This document shows positions 40,301 through 52,500 of a stretch of 64,000 nucleotides of DNA, piece after piece; positions within the stretch are counted from its first letter, which is position 1, and each line of letters begins with the position of its first letter. The position numbers and the translations under genes are program-made. Below the pieces are notes generated by a model. That model was not told the DNA's origin. It saw only the letters and a program-made list of their open reading frames with translations, and made no database searches. This stretch comes from Phoebastria nigripes. Its lineage: Eukaryota > Chordata > Aves > Procellariiformes > Diomedeidae. Location: positions 221,366 through 285,365 of the forward strand of contig JAYKAV010003428.1 in NCBI GenBank assembly GCA_035582835.1, in the 5' to 3' direction.

Positions 40301-43300
40301 TCTCCAGCACCCCCTCAGCCCCCCAGGTTTTCCAGGAGGTTTTCCTTTGCCTGGAAAACTTTGGCAAAAAAGTTCAGAGATTCCTTTTGGTGCTGCACCC
40401 CAATCCGCACAGCGGCATGGGGATGAAGCAGTGCTTTGCTGGGTGCATGCATAGACGGGATGGCCAAGGTGCAGAGGGAAACCTGGCCAAGACTGGAAGA
40501 GCCACTTGGTGAGAGTCCCAAAGCACCGCTCCTGAGCCCCAGCACAATCAAACCAATTCTTATTTCCAGCTAAAGGAAATTATTTCCACTGGGTGGGCAG
40601 AGGTAACTTCGCTTCCCCACCACCCCACAGCTTGCCTGCTCCACAGCCTCAGCATAAAAGCGGGCACAGCTTGTAACACACACCCAAGCAGACCTGCCTG
40701 CCAGTTCTGCCTTAGGGAAAGAGCAAATATCCCTCCCAACACCTCAAATTAGGTGTTTTGGGCTAATTCAGACCTAGACGAATCACCTCCCTTCAAAATC
40801 ACTGCTGGCTCGGTGTAGATTGCAGAGACAAGGCAGAGCGATGGGGCAGCGAGGGCAAACCCACTCAGATTTCCCCTGCCTGTGCTGGCAGCCAGTGAGC
40901 AAAGGAGATATTTTGGTCTAACGTGCCTGGGGAAGAGAAGTTTTGCACGGCTGTCAAGGCAGCGTAGGGAGGTGATTGCTGCATTTCCAGTGCCAGCCAA
41001 GTGGGAGGAGATCTGGGATAGCACGTGTGGGTTGAGGTTACCTTCCCAGTTCATTTTTGAGCTTTAGCATGCGGTAGCTGGACCTGAGCTAAATGTAGCT
41101 AGTAGGAGCCTGACAGGGTAAAACCCCAGTCCTGGGGGATGCCGGGAGGGGAGAGGTGCCCTCCAGGAGCAATTCTGCTGCTCTCAGAGAGTTGCTGAAG
41201 CCCCAAACCCAAAGGTTTGCTCCCAGGTCAGCAGGATTTGTCGCAACAAATTGCAGCAATTGTGTATGTGCACCCCAGCACAGCTGCCTGCAGAGCTCAG
41301 CCAAGACACGGCACTGGGAGAGGTCTCAGAGCGAAGCTGTGCCTGCTCTCGGCCCCTCACAACCCCGCTCTCACGGTCTCTCAGGGATGCATTACCGAGA
41401 CTTCTTTTTACCTGCTCTATATACAAAATTGCACTGCCTCTCCCCTGCTCCAGGCAGTGCTCCAGGGCAACTTGGATGCTGCTGGGTGCTGCCTCGAGCT
41501 GTCCTGTGCCACAGGGACACCTCAGAGCTGTCCCCACCTTGACCAGGCGCTGTTTCACCATGGCCAAGCCCCTTATGCTGGCTCGAGCCAGAGCCTGGGG
41601 CCCTCTGCCAGCCCCGCTGGGCCCTTGCCCTGGCAGAGCCTGTATCTAGGGCTGCACATCAAACAAAAGCTGGCTCAGATCACGCAGGGGATCCCTGTTT
41701 GCAAACTCCCTGCTAGCACCTTGGATCAACCACAACCGAGGGGCACATGCCTCTCCCCCTGGGGCTTGTTCCAGCTAAATGGATCCAAGCATCCAACGAG
41801 AGGAAGAATGATTTGGCGATGGGTCAAATTACCTGAAAGCAGAATCCGTCGTTTTGTGCCAAGTGAAACTTTTCTGGAACAGCCCAGAACAAACCTCTGC
41901 TGTTCCCGCTTTGATTTGCTCCTAGCCCGTTTCCTCCCCACACCTGGGTTTAGCCACCAACCAGAAATCACTTCACCTTTGCCTCCAGAGTGCAAAGCTC
42001 TCTTGGAGTTTCTCAGCACATCTGAAATGTGATTCCTCACTCAGAAACAAGATCTAGCGAGGTATTTGCTGCCTCACGTCCCTGGAGCAAGAGCAGGCTT
42101 GTTTCTGCAAGACAAGCAACCCAGCCAGGAGTGGCAGCAAAATACCAAGCAAAAAGGCAGAGAACATGGGACTGGGATGGTTATTTGCCTGGGCAGCTCT
42201 TCTGCCCAGAGACTCATTTCCACCAATGTCGTTCCTTTACTGCAGCAGCTTATTACTGGAAAAGAGAGAGTTAAGGCTTTGCAAAGAATCAAAGTTTCTT
42301 GAGTCATCCCTGGAGGCATGTCCTACGTACTTGGTGTACAACAGAAATGAGAGTTGCTAGTAATTGATATTTTCCTGCTAATCAAGGGCTGGGCACATTG
42401 CCCTGAGTAGAGCGGGATATAGAATAGACTGGGATTTGTGAAGAGGGATCCACAAAGCCCCAGCCCTTTCCTCTGCCCTGCCCCACCCCTGCTTTTCCCC
42501 TGCTCCCCAGGGGTATCCATCCCTGCACAGTCACTGGGGACTGCAGCAAAGCAGTGTGAGGACAGCAAGANGGAATGATGGGTGGATCTGGCATCTCCTC
42601 CATGTCTCCTGGAGTTGCTGGGCAGCGTCTGACCGCAGGGAGCAAAAGCCCTGCTCCAGNAGAGCCTGCAGCAGAGCCTGAGCCACCCAGGTCTTGCGGG
42701 AACAGCAGCAGCCCCGGCCACCCTCTGTGCAATGTGGAGTTACAAAACGCAGTCCCAGGGATCCCGCAGAGGAGAAGGATTTTAAAGAAAGGAGGGCAAG
42801 CAGGGACGTCTCTTGGGACACAGCTATTTCATAGCAGGGAAGTCCCGGCTCCTTAGGCTGTCTCTGGCAAACAGAGCCCCGGGGTGCAGCTGCCCCCGAC
42901 CCCCCGGAGCATGCACAGGACAGCGGGAGCAGCTGAACGCTGTGCCGCGGGGCTGGCCCCTTTCCAGCGCTCCTGCCCGCTTTGCTTTCCAAACACGCCC
43001 GATCCTGCCGCCTCCCTCCCCACCGTCACCCGGGAGGTGGCGGGGACCGGGACCGGAACCGGGACCGGGACCGGGACCGGGACCGAGCCTCTCGCGTTGC
43101 CCAGCCCCGGCCGCCACGGGGCGAGGGGGGGAAGAGCTGCAGCCGACCCCCCCCACGCCAGGATGGGGGGTGGCGGGTGGACCCCGCCGGGGCAAGAGGA
43201 GCGAGGAGGGGAGAGGGACAGAGTTTGCCGGGGAAGTTCAAGCAGGCGCCCTGCCCCGGCAGTTGCTCTCACGCCGCCCCGGCACCCCCCACCCCGTCCA

Positions 43301-43424
43301 CTTTGCAGCCCCCCCCGCCCCCGGTTCCCCGCCTCTCGGAGCACCGCCGCTGCCCCAGCCCTACCTTGTGCAGCAGGGCCTCGTTGTAGCCAGCCCCCCC
43401 CGAGCCGGCGGCGCGGGCCTCCAT
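28311..43424 (-). CDS. RAB37: RAB37, Rab GTPase with two alternative promoter/exon 1/exon 2 sets
   Basis: Rab GTPase of the RAB26/RAB37 branch, known for secretory-granule exocytosis. Form 1 uses exon 1a (34973-34878) and 2a (32830-32720). Form 2 uses exon 1b (43424-43365) and 2b (37322-37212). Common exons follow: 30600-30559, 30412-30346, 30259-30207, 29771-29706, 28932-28876, 28599-28523 and 28416-28311. Products are 224 and 212 residues (human 223). Seen in order: P-loop GDSGVGKT, switch [11 protein letters not shown] (2a), [25 protein letters not shown] formed across a junction, ETSAKTG and the C-terminal SSCC pair for geranylgeranylation. Exons 2a and 2b are both 111 nt and phase 0, so they are interchangeable. 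Exon 1a has an ambiguous base at 34892 in codon NAG, which should be Glu, Lys or Gln; T there would be a stop. Each first exon sits in its own CpG island. Confidence 0.96.
28985..29450. repeat. Degenerate minisatellite in a RAB37 intron
   Basis: Many diverged copies of a unit of roughly 28-31 bp, with cores such as GCATCTGGGACCTGG, GCATCCCATACC and AATCCAGTACCCAG. They fill the intron between the exons at 29771-29706 and 28932-28876. No coding sequence is present. Confidence 0.65.
32720..34973 (-). other. RAB37: RAB37 cassette 'a': exon 1a and G-domain exon 2a
   Basis: Exon 1a (34973-34878) starts [16 protein letters not shown] and ends LAGK. Exon 2a (32830-32720) encodes [18 protein letters not shown] to [11 protein letters not shown], the standard P-loop and switch I of RAB37/RAB26. 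Both end on complete codons. This cassette lies closer to the common exons. Confidence 0.9.
34500..35100. promoter_or_regulatory. CpG island at RAB37 exon 1a
   Basis: CpG-dense sequence around the 34973 start codon, with a CCT/GGA-rich tract (about 35058-35080) just upstream in the RAB37 sense. It is the likely promoter for form 1. No TATA box is visible. Confidence 0.6.
36575..36629. repeat. 18-bp tandem repeat, three copies
   Basis: Three copies of an 18-bp unit built on CGTGGGTAATAGCCTCCT, with few differences, inside a RAB37 intron. Simple tandem duplication. Confidence 0.8.
37113..37135 (-). mobile_element. CR1-like 3' tail remnant
   Basis: The plus strand shows AGAATCATAGAATCATAG, the complement of the ATTCTATG-type octamer repeats that end avian CR1 LINEs. 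The body of an element is not recognisable, so this is at most a very short 5'-truncated copy. Confidence 0.4.
37212..43424 (-). other. RAB37: RAB37 cassette 'b': exon 1b and divergent G-domain exon 2b
   Basis: Exon 1b (43424-43365) encodes [20 protein letters not shown], and exon 2b (37322-37212) encodes [18 protein letters not shown] to [11 protein letters not shown] before joining common exon 3 (NKVVAVDG). A human RAB37 isoform with a closely similar [18 protein letters not shown] segment is known to me, so this is a conserved alternative rather than a new gene. The 6-kb intron between the two exons holds nothing else I recognise. Confidence 0.88.
43039..43084. repeat. GGGACC hexanucleotide repeat
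   Basis: About seven copies of GGGACC/GGAACC in the first intron of RAB37 form 2, roughly 300 bp downstream of exon 1b. Confidence 0.85.
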
Positions 43425-43489
43425 GGGCCGGGCCGGGCCGCTCCTGAAGCACCGCGGACAGCGCCCGCGCCGCCTTCAGCACCGCGGAC

Positions 43490-43715
43490 AGCGCCCGGCC
43501 CCGCTCGGCCCGGCCCGGCTCGGTTCGTCCCGTCCCGGTCCGGTCCCGTTAGGCCCGGTCCGGCACGGCCCGGTCCGGCTCCGCAGGGGCCACGGTTCGG
43601 CCCGGCCCCGGTTCAGCACAGCACGGCTGGGTTCGGCCCGGTTGGGTTCTGTTCGGCGCGGCCCGGTTCAGCACAGCACAGCACGGCACGGCACGGCTCG
43701 GTCCGGGCCCCCGCA
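43490..43715. repeat. GC-rich low-complexity repeat upstream of exon 1b
   Basis: Irregular short repeats on CGGCCCGGTTC, CGGCACGG and AGCACAGCACGG, filling about 220 bp immediately upstream of RAB37 exon 1b. Replication-slippage-type sequence. Confidence 0.7.
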
Positions 43716-43899
43716 GGACAGCGGAGCGGTGGCCAGCTCCTCGCCGCCGCCGCGGCCGTGCCCGCCCCACTCGCAGGGTTCCCCCGCCCGGAGGAGGCAG
43801 GGGGGCGGGGGGAGGCCGGTCCCGCCCGGGGGCGGGGAGGCCGTGGGAGCTCCCCTCCATGCAGGCAGGGCCCGCGGCAGCTTCCACACAACCGCTGGT

Positions 43900-46800
43900 C
43901 CCTCTCCAGCACCCCCGGCCCCCATCTCCGTCCTCCGTGATAGAGGCCCCCCCCGCTCTACAAACAGCTCGGGGCTCCCTGCCCTCGCCCTTCCTCCCTC
44001 CGCTGCAGGAGGCGTCCACGGGGCACGGTCAGGCGGGACCGGAAGGCAGCCCTGGGCAGAGGGGTTTCTTGCTGCCGGCTCCGATCAATCGCCGAGCTGA
44101 GAGCACGAAGCCAGGTCCGCTGCACTGCTCAAGCCATACTTCGCACCTGGCTCACTGGCACTCACGCTAGGGAGTCCCATGCCCGCACCGGGGCTGCTCC
44201 GGCTGGCACCCCTCCAGCCATCAGCCCATACAGCCGTTGGGCATCCATGGGAAGTGGCGAAGCACAGACCTGTGTGGTCACCAGGGTTAGTGGTGTGTCA
44301 TCCCAGGGAGGGGCAGTGGCTTAGCCCAGACCCGTATGGTCAGCAGGGTTACTGGTGTGTCACCCCAGGCAGGAGCAGTGGCTTGTGCTAGCCAGGCCAT
44401 TTCAGCTTCTTTACGAAACTGGTGCTAACCTGAGCCTGGCTACCCCGGCAGCTCCCCTTTGGAAATGCACTGCATTTACAGAGCCCAGTTAGGAGCCTGC
44501 TTGGAGTGAAAAACCANTTGTATTTAGAAACAGGAGGAATCTGTGCCTAAACCTGGAGGTGACGGTCAATATCTCATTGAGATCCTTTTATTTACAACTC
44601 CTTTTAGAGCAATCTGGCGCTGTTGATTAGACTGGAAAGAAATTAATCTTTACTGAGAAGTTTATTTAAGAGAGACTCGATTCAATCTCCAGTTCCCTCC
44701 TTCCAGATCAGCAGACGGCCCCAAGCCAGAGGAACAGACCATGTTTCCAAGAGCCATCTGCACCTGTCTGATTGTTGTTTGACTGCCTGGGCCTGACGTT
44801 GCTAATTATATCTGCCCGTTATTTCCTCTGACAGCAGAGACAGTTCTGCCAGGTCAGATGACCAATCTTGGCAACAACAGCCAGAAAAGATGAAAAACAA
44901 CCCAGAGGGGCAGGGGGTTTTCAGGCTTGCCTGAGGCCAAGAAGCTAAACCCAGGCCCAACACAGACCATCCTGCAGCCAGACCACCCATTCTCAGCACT
45001 GGAAGACGATCAACAGCGCAAAAATAAGCGGTATCATGAGCCACAGTGTCTGGATCAGACAATTTATCAGTGGCGAGGCCAGCATCATGGTTCAACATAG
45101 TGCACAGCCCNCACACCAGGCAGGGCCAGGAAGACGAGAGCAGCAAACCTCAGTGTGACTTCAGCGAAGCCAGGGCAATTCTCTGTCCTCTTAAATACAC
45201 TGAGAACTTGGCAAAAAGCCTTTCCATGGGTGTCCCAGTGCCGTATCAGCCCCTTGAGGATGGAGACCTCATGCTAACATGTCTCGAGTGCGTGCTCAGC
45301 ATTCTCCTGCCCCAGCACCCACAGAGTGGGGGTACTGCCCTGACTCGAGCTGCCTGCTGGGTCACACAGACCCCTGAGACCCAGATCTGCCACAGGCACC
45401 GTGCGGCTCCACCCTGCGCACGCAAGCTGTGCTGGTGCTCAGACAAACCTCTCCCAGAGGGTGGGATGAACTTAACCCCCAGTGAAGAGGAGAGGAAGCC
45501 CCCAGTGCACCACCAGGTCCAAGACTCCAGCCCTGTTTACCTCTGGAGGGGGATTCCTGGCACATCCCTGCTGCAGGAGGGGCTCTGAGGGCATCCTCTG
45601 ACCCATCTCAGCTCCAGCAACATCTGTTTTTCACTTTTCTGAGTTGCAAAGGAAAGCACCGAGGAGCTGCTGCTGAGCAAGGGCCTGGCTGGGAGGAAGG
45701 AAAGCCTTGTAAAGCCAAATTCTCCTTTCCTACCACAGGCGCTGGCGTTACACCAGAGACACATTTGGCCCTGGAGGTTTAACAGTGCTCAGGAGGAAGA
45801 CAGTTTTCCTATCTATCATGATATCGCCAAGTGTAATGCAGCCTAATGAGACAACACAGATTGCTGGCAAAAGACAGGCACCAGCACAGCCTGGCATGGC
45901 TCCAAGGGCTTTATACCGCTTTATGGCTCTGGGGAACCTGACCCATTGCAGATAAGTGGTATCAGCAGCTTTATTGGAGCCCAGCAGCCTGACACCTGCA
46001 TCACCCTCCTCCCCTCACACACCAATGAATGTCTTTCCCCACCATCCAAAGCAAACCACTTGCTCTCCCAGCCTCCCCCAGACTCCAGCAGAGGTTTCTG
46101 GGAGCCAGCGAGCAGTTTATAGCCTTGAGCAAGCACTGACCAGCTGAAATCAGCGCAGAGCAATGAAATCAGAGGAAATGACTTGCAAACAGCAGGAGTG
46201 ATTTCAAATGAACCTGCAATTTAGCTCCATTGTTTGGTCTTGTTTGCTGGTAGACTGTATCTCTGATAGCTTAATTACTTGGCTATTTGCCTTGAGAAGT
46301 ACAGTTATAACAGTGGAAGATTTAAATGCAGCTCAGGATTTTCTGCTTCACTGTCCTCCTCACCCGCTCCTGCTCATTCTCAGCTGCCCAACCCCATTAA
46401 CCTGTTGTCGTATCTCCCTGGACTGCCTGTACAAGACTTTTTGGGGGACATCTGAGCCCTGCTGCAGTCATTCCTCCCCATGAGCTAGGGAGGAGTCAGA
46501 ATTTCATCCTCTGAATCTGTTGAATTTTGCTTTCTTAATTTCACTGCAATAACTAACCGCTGCCTTAGCCCTTTCTGGCTGAGGAGTCCAGCCTGAGGCA
46601 CAGCCCAGAGTAAACCCTCCACCAGCACAAAGTCTGCAAGTATTTCTCTCTTTTACTAACTTTGCTAAGTCAGGACATCTGGGAATGATCTGGGCTTATC
46701 TTGGTTATCTGAGACGGCAGCGGAAGGGAGAGATCAGACAGTGCGTGCTCAATAAGTCAGCACTAAAGGAGCTGCATTAGCAATTATTATATTCAGCCTT

Positions 46801-49571
46801 ATCTCCTAAGGACAATTTCACCAAAGTTGCCAAAGCTGCCCATGAAAGCACAGTCTGAAACACCCAGATTATTTTTCAAAGGCCCTAGATTAAACAACAG
46901 AATCAAAGGTTGGAAATGTCATTGAAACCCAGAGCAGATGAGGACTCTGGAAAGGCTCAGCTGTGGCAGTGGGTAGTAAGGTGGGATGGGAGCTGAGGAA
47001 GATCTGTTGGTGCTGGGCCATGCACGGAGGGGGTGCACGCACTGATTGATTCAATTACTGCCTGTCCCAGGAGGGCTTTGAGCCTTTTTTTTAAGGCCAC
47101 CGCCAGAGACTAAACCTGGACCCAGAATCTCACCAGAGCCAGGGCAAAAGCAGTGTCCGATTGTGTCGCTCTATGTCCCGTCGCTGCTGGGCAGGGGCTG
47201 GGAACGCTGCCTGCAGGCAGGCGCCGGGCAGGGGCTGCAGGAGCACAGGTGTCAGCTCATCTCCTGCTGCCGTGTTCCCATCACCAGCGATCGCTCTGCC
47301 GCTGCCGGGGCCGCTTTGCTCGCTGACACGGCTACTGAGCCGCACGCGAGTGCTTGCTCCAGCCCCAAGTGTGGCTGAGATGAAAAGATGAACTGATTTG
47401 TTCCTGTTGGGATGCATCACTGGGATTCCTGAGAAGTGTTTCAGCCACGCTTCTTCTCTTACAGAATAGACTCGCCTTGTGTTTCCCAAGCCACTTGCTG
47501 CTGAAAGAGAGGGGGTCTCAGCTCAGGAGCAGGGCAGGACCCAGCCCCGGCAGGCAGGACCCGGCTCTCCCCATCAGGGCCCCCTTGCCCTGCCCGTGGT
47601 GGGGAGGGCAGCATCTTCCCAGCCACAGCTGCCTCGCAGATGCCAGTGTAAAGCCCGGTGCCTTCCCCTGCCCTTCACTGCAACCTCCTCCTCAGGCAGC
47701 TGCGTTTATTCATTCCCCCCGGGGTGCCTGCAGCACCCCAGCACCCACGCCTGTGCCCCGGCTGGAGGGTGTCAGGGGTGGGGCTCTGCGTGGGGCTTTC
47801 TCCGTTTCTGCAGCGGACCAGGCAGCGCAGCTCTGCACCATGTTCTGCTGCATTGGTTTCTGTCTGAATTGCTCCACTCCCTTTCTGGTTTCATCACTTT
47901 CAACCTGACGTTCGCTTTAATTGGGATAAATATTGCAGCCCCTTGTGTGACAGAATCTCTGTCAGAGCTCCGGGGCTCCTTCCTCCTGCCCGATCCCATN
48001 TTGTTCTTCCCCTCCAGGAGCACCACAGGCTGCCCAGGTGGTTTGGGGCCGAGGTGCTGAGCTGGAGCCATCCCTTTTGAAAACCCCTCATCGACACGCC
48101 CCAGCCAGCACCCCCGCTGCAGCCAGGGCCCCTTCACCTAACAGCTGAAAGGAGAAATATCGGGGTAAAACCCCACACGGGAGTTGCAGTGTCGGTGCTG
48201 GGTGGCTGTAAATCCCTGCAGTGTCCTCATGGGCAGGAAGGAGACCTGCCTTCAGCCACTGCAACGGAGTCAGGAACTCTCTGGAGGGTAACACGGTCCT
48301 GGGGACTGCGGTGATGGGGAGGAACTGGCCCCGGCCTGTGCCTGGGGTCCCAGACCCTGCCCTGGGCTGGGCAGCTGCTCGTCCTGCCCAGAAACCAAAC
48401 CTGAAATAAAGTGAAGGGGAAATTATACCTCTTATCTGATGGCGATAGCACGGATGTGGCTTGGAAAATTCCCCCAGCCTCTCTGCCAAAGTGGCTCTTT
48501 GAAGAAGTGCTTCTGGCCACTTTCAGGTAACCGAGCTGCCCTTGAAATCCCTAGCCAGCAAATGCCTTTGTAGNTGCCTTCCCCATGCACGTTCCAGCCA
48601 GAGCCTCCACCTCTGAGCAGCTTCTCCCAATCCTCCTCCTGCCCTGAGGGAATGGTGGAAAGGGCTCACTGCACTTTACAGGGCAGTGGCAGGGATGCCT
48701 GCGCATCTCCTGCATTTCTCCGCTCTGCACACAAAACCCTTGCAGGGTAACTTGATGTCTGCCTCTCCTGCCTGATGGGTTCCCAGGTGGGTTGACACCT
48801 TCTTGTTTGTGTTTCGAAGAGCTCGGTCCTCTGCTGTATCCCGCAGCTCAGCGCTGCTGTATGTTAGCAGCTCTCGTGTACCATCAGCAGTACAACATCA
48901 CCAGGAGAGCCGGTGCGTAACACCTTGCTGGGGAGCAGCTCTCCCACCCTGGCATCCACTCTCCCAGTCACACCAGGGCTGGCTCTGAGCAGCACAGGCT
49001 CCAGGGCAGGTGGAAACTAAACCCCAGCTCCTCCAGCTGCTTCTCCTCACACACGCAGCCCAGAGCAGCCCAGCACAGTACCAGTGGGAGCACAGCACGG
49101 GCCACTGGCCCATAGTGGTTTGGCCATCCTCAGCATATTTCTCCTCTTCAGCTTCCCCTTTGAAAAGCTGAACTTAATTTTTCATCAGCCCTGAAACTCT
49201 TAAACGAAAGTGAAAGCTGAGTTTAGCCTCTCTAGGTCTTTGCCTAAGCCGTCCCCCTGCTTCCAACCCCCTTCTTGGCTCCCCGGCCACCAGAGCTGCT
49301 GGAAAGGGCAAAGTTATGACTTGGGCTGAGTGAGTTCAGAAAGACATGGCTGGTGTGGGTCTCCCTGGCCCAGAGGAGATGCTGGCCTGAGCTAGAGAAA
49401 CAAGGCAGCACCAGCGCCCTGGGGGAAGTAGAGCCAGGGCAGGAAGCCAAGGAACGGCACCGCAGCAGTGAAGGGCTCCTTCAAGGGCGGCTGGCACCTG
49501 CCACGGCCGCTGACCGGGGACATGTAGCTCCAGGGAGCAAGGGCTGAGCTTGCAGCCACCTGGCGAGCGGG
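43900..49571. other. Intergenic stretch between RAB37 and the CD300-like cluster
   Basis: RAB37 (leftward) and the CD300-like genes (rightward) diverge across about 5.7 kb. I looked for V-domain motifs (YWC, D-x-G-x-Y-x-C) and other conserved exons on both strands and saw none. The only structured item is the 62-bp tandem duplication at 44261-44384. Confidence 0.5.
44261..44384. repeat. Tandem duplication of a 62-bp unit
   Basis: Two adjacent 62-bp copies beginning AGCACAGACC and AGCCCAGACC and ending GGCAGTGGCTT and AGCAGTGGCTT, with roughly ten differences between them. Confidence 0.85.
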
Positions 49572-52500
49572 ATGGGGGAAAGGCTCCTGATCTGGACATG
49601 GATTCTCCTCCCAGGTGAGAGCAGGATCTTTTCGTGTTGATGGGAGTGGGAAAGGGCTCACTGGGGCTGTGCCAACCTTCCAAAATCCACATCCTCATCC
49701 AGCAGTGATAGAAATGCCTCATGGATACATTTCTTCCCTACTTTCCCCTCTGTCAAGTATTGATTAATTATTTCAATTCCACACAGAGGTTGGCAACCTT
49801 TTCCAACTCACAGATCCCTAAAAACACCCTGCAGGAAGCTGCAGGGAGCCTGTGAATCCTGTGACCCCCCCCATGCCATGAGACCAGCGGGCAGGGTGGG
49901 CAGGGCAGGCAGGGTGGGCTTCCTGCCTTGTGCTTGCTGGCAGAGATGGCTTTAACAGAAACCCGAACGTTTTGGAGTAGGCAGCAGCGTCCCAGCGGGG
50001 TTTGGCTTCGGGGGAGGGCAGGGGTGAAGCTCCCCAGGGGGCTGCAGAGCAGGGGGATATTTGGCATTTCTTCCTTTCTTTTAAACCTGACCCCGGGGAG
50101 AGCCTGGGGAGGGACTGCCCTGCCCAGGGCTGGAGGGGCAGCTCTTCTCAGAAGAGCCCGCTGGCAGAAGCAGAAGTGGGTTTCCAGGCACTGGGAGGCA
50201 AAAAGAGACTGGGCAGTTCCCCCCACGCCCTCCCTCCCGCCTCGGCCCGCACAGCCTCCCCCCACCTTGAACCCAGTGCATCTCCAGTGCCCACCCCTGC
50301 GCAGCTCCTAGCAGCCCTCCTCGGGGCAGGACACCCAGCCTGCGGCCCCGCTCGCTATGGGAGAGGTTTTCTGGGGGCAGCACAAAACGGCTCATGTGGC
50401 AGGGGGACTGGCAGGAGGCTTGTGCATGGGCTTGTGCTTGCCCAAAGGCTGGCACGGTCTCTGTCCCTGCAGGATGCTGGGCTCTGCAGGGCCCTGCAGA
50501 GGTGAGCGGCTTCCTGGGGGGCTCCATGGAGGTACCCTGCGAATATGAGGTGGAGCTGGTGGATGCCAATAAGTACTGGTGCAGGGGCAGCAGCTGGTTT
50601 TCCTGTTCTGTCCTCGTTCAGACCACTGCCCCCGGGGACGAGGCATGGGGGGACAGGGTCTCCCTGCGAGATGACCCCATTCGGCACGTGTTCGTTGTGA
50701 CCATGGAGAACCTGAGAGTGGAGGACGGGGATCAGTACTGGTGTGGGATCCAGGTAGCCTGGTATGACCCCATGTTCCCCGTCATGGTGTCTGTTCTCCC
50801 AGGTAAGCGCGTGGCGTGGCTGTTCTGCTTTGATGGAGGCTGGTGGGGCAGAGGGAATAGAGAGAGGGGAGGCTTGGGAGGGAGGATGGGGAGAGCCGGG
50901 GATGGAAGAAATCCCCCTCCCAGCTGCCTTCAGTGATCCCCCAGCATTCCCCACCTCGCTCCCATGGTGCACACAGCCCCCCTGGGGCCATGCTTGGTGT
51001 TTCCTAGCCACCCCGCATCACCTCCCTGCCAGCAGCCTCTGGGACCCCGAAACCCAGAGTCACCAACCTCAGCCACAGCCCAGGACCAGGTAACATGCAC
51101 CACAGTGCTTTGCTTCCCGTCTATTTACACCACAGCGCCCAACACAACACACTACGACCTCCACACGACACAGGGGGAAGAGGCCACATCTGCTCCCTCC
51201 TTCCCATGGACTCTCCAGGAGCTGGAAAACACCGTGTCCACACCGAAAGTCAGAAACCTGCAGGCTGGGTGAGTGCCAGGGCCACCAGGGAGGAGAGGGA
51301 CTGTTGCCAGCGCAAGGACCAGGCAGCCCGAGGATGCAGCGTCCAGCTCCAGCCTGCCCACAGGGCTTTGGGGCCAGTGGGACATATCTGAGGAAAGCAA
51401 AATGTGATGCTAATGGGGCTGCTGTATCCCTGCATGCCAAAGGGCTGCACTGGTTGGGGATCCCAGGGTCTTTGCCCAGCTCCCACAGGGCTGCTGGGGA
51501 CCCTGACACCCCAGGCAGGCGTGTGCTGCGTCTGGGGCACTTGTCCATGGAGGTGGGGGATGAATCTGTGCAGTTGGCTCATGTCAAGTTGGACAGACTT
51601 TGTGTGTACATGTGCATGGATCCCTGGCCAGGAAACCTGGGAGAAATCCTTGCCGGCCCATGGAGTCTCATGCCCCCCAGTGTTGTGCTAAATACAGGGA
51701 TGAAAGCCCTCCCTGGGGCATGGGGCTGCAGAGGGAGCAGTGCAGAAGGGCAGTAACACCCTCTTCTCCCCTCCTAGCACCCCAAACCTGCTTGTCTTGG
51801 TCCTGACACTCTCCACTGTGCTGGTGCTGGTTTTGGGCATCGTCATCTGCTGCAGGATGAGAAGAGCATCACCGGAGAGGAATGGAGGTACAAGCGATCT
51901 GGGGGCCCAAGCTGTGGCTCTCCTCTGCAGGGTGGCTGCAGGGGTCCCTGNGCTGCTCCCCAGCACCCATCCCCCCACCCCAGTGCACCACACGCTGCCC
52001 TCCTGCTCCCATCCCAGGGGTGAGCAGGGCTTGGGGTGAAAGGGGTTGGAGCCCTTCCCAGGACCCCAACCCGCTGAGCCCCACAGTCCAGGCAGCTCTT
52101 GGCAAAGTCAGGCCAGACCTGAGGTTGCACAGGAACTGATGGGACACCCATGGGGAAGGGCTCGGGACACCCCAAAATGCTCCCCTTCAGCAAAAGGAGC
52201 TCCATGTTGGTCTGACCCATTTCTCTTGCTCTTCCTCCAGCAGCCTGGGCTGTGGAGAGGAAGAGGGACAAGGACGTCCAGGTACCGCGGCTGGGAGGGC
52301 AGGGGGATGGGGGTCTTGTGATGGCTCCACCATGAGGGAGCCACTNCCTGGAGCCCCCCTTGTCCTCAACACACCTCGTCCCCTCCAGGTCACTGCAAGC
52401 TGGGAGCAAGAAGATGCTTCAAATAACATCTACATGAACAGTGAGCGGGAGCTCAGCTTGCCTGAGGATGACTATGAGAACAGCCTGGCCAAATGGCAGG

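Larger units (their letters stand above)
42900..43900. promoter_or_regulatory. CpG island at RAB37 exon 1b
   Basis: CpG-dense DNA on both sides of the 43424 start codon, without a TATA box. Likely promoter for form 2. The upstream part (in RAB37 sense) is repetitive GC-rich sequence listed separately. Confidence 0.65.

Noticed and set aside
42813..43940. Plus-strand 375-codon open frame over RAB37 exon 1b
   Set aside because: Low-complexity GC-rich translation antisense to exon 1b; no recognisable motif.
45046..48489. Several 100-200 codon open frames in the RAB37-CD300 spacer
   Set aside because: No conserved motif, splice pattern or family resemblance on either strand.
50394..50472. ATG and open frame leading straight into the gene A V exon without splicing
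   Set aside because: It gives no proper signal peptide; a clear signal exon with matching phase and donor lies at 49572-49614.
51008..51089. Possible extra stalk exon of CD300-like gene A with good AG and GT sites
   Set aside because: Its 82 nt would shift the frame before the stalk exon at 51136, whereas splicing the V exon directly to 51136 keeps the frame to the membrane exon. It could still be a poison exon.
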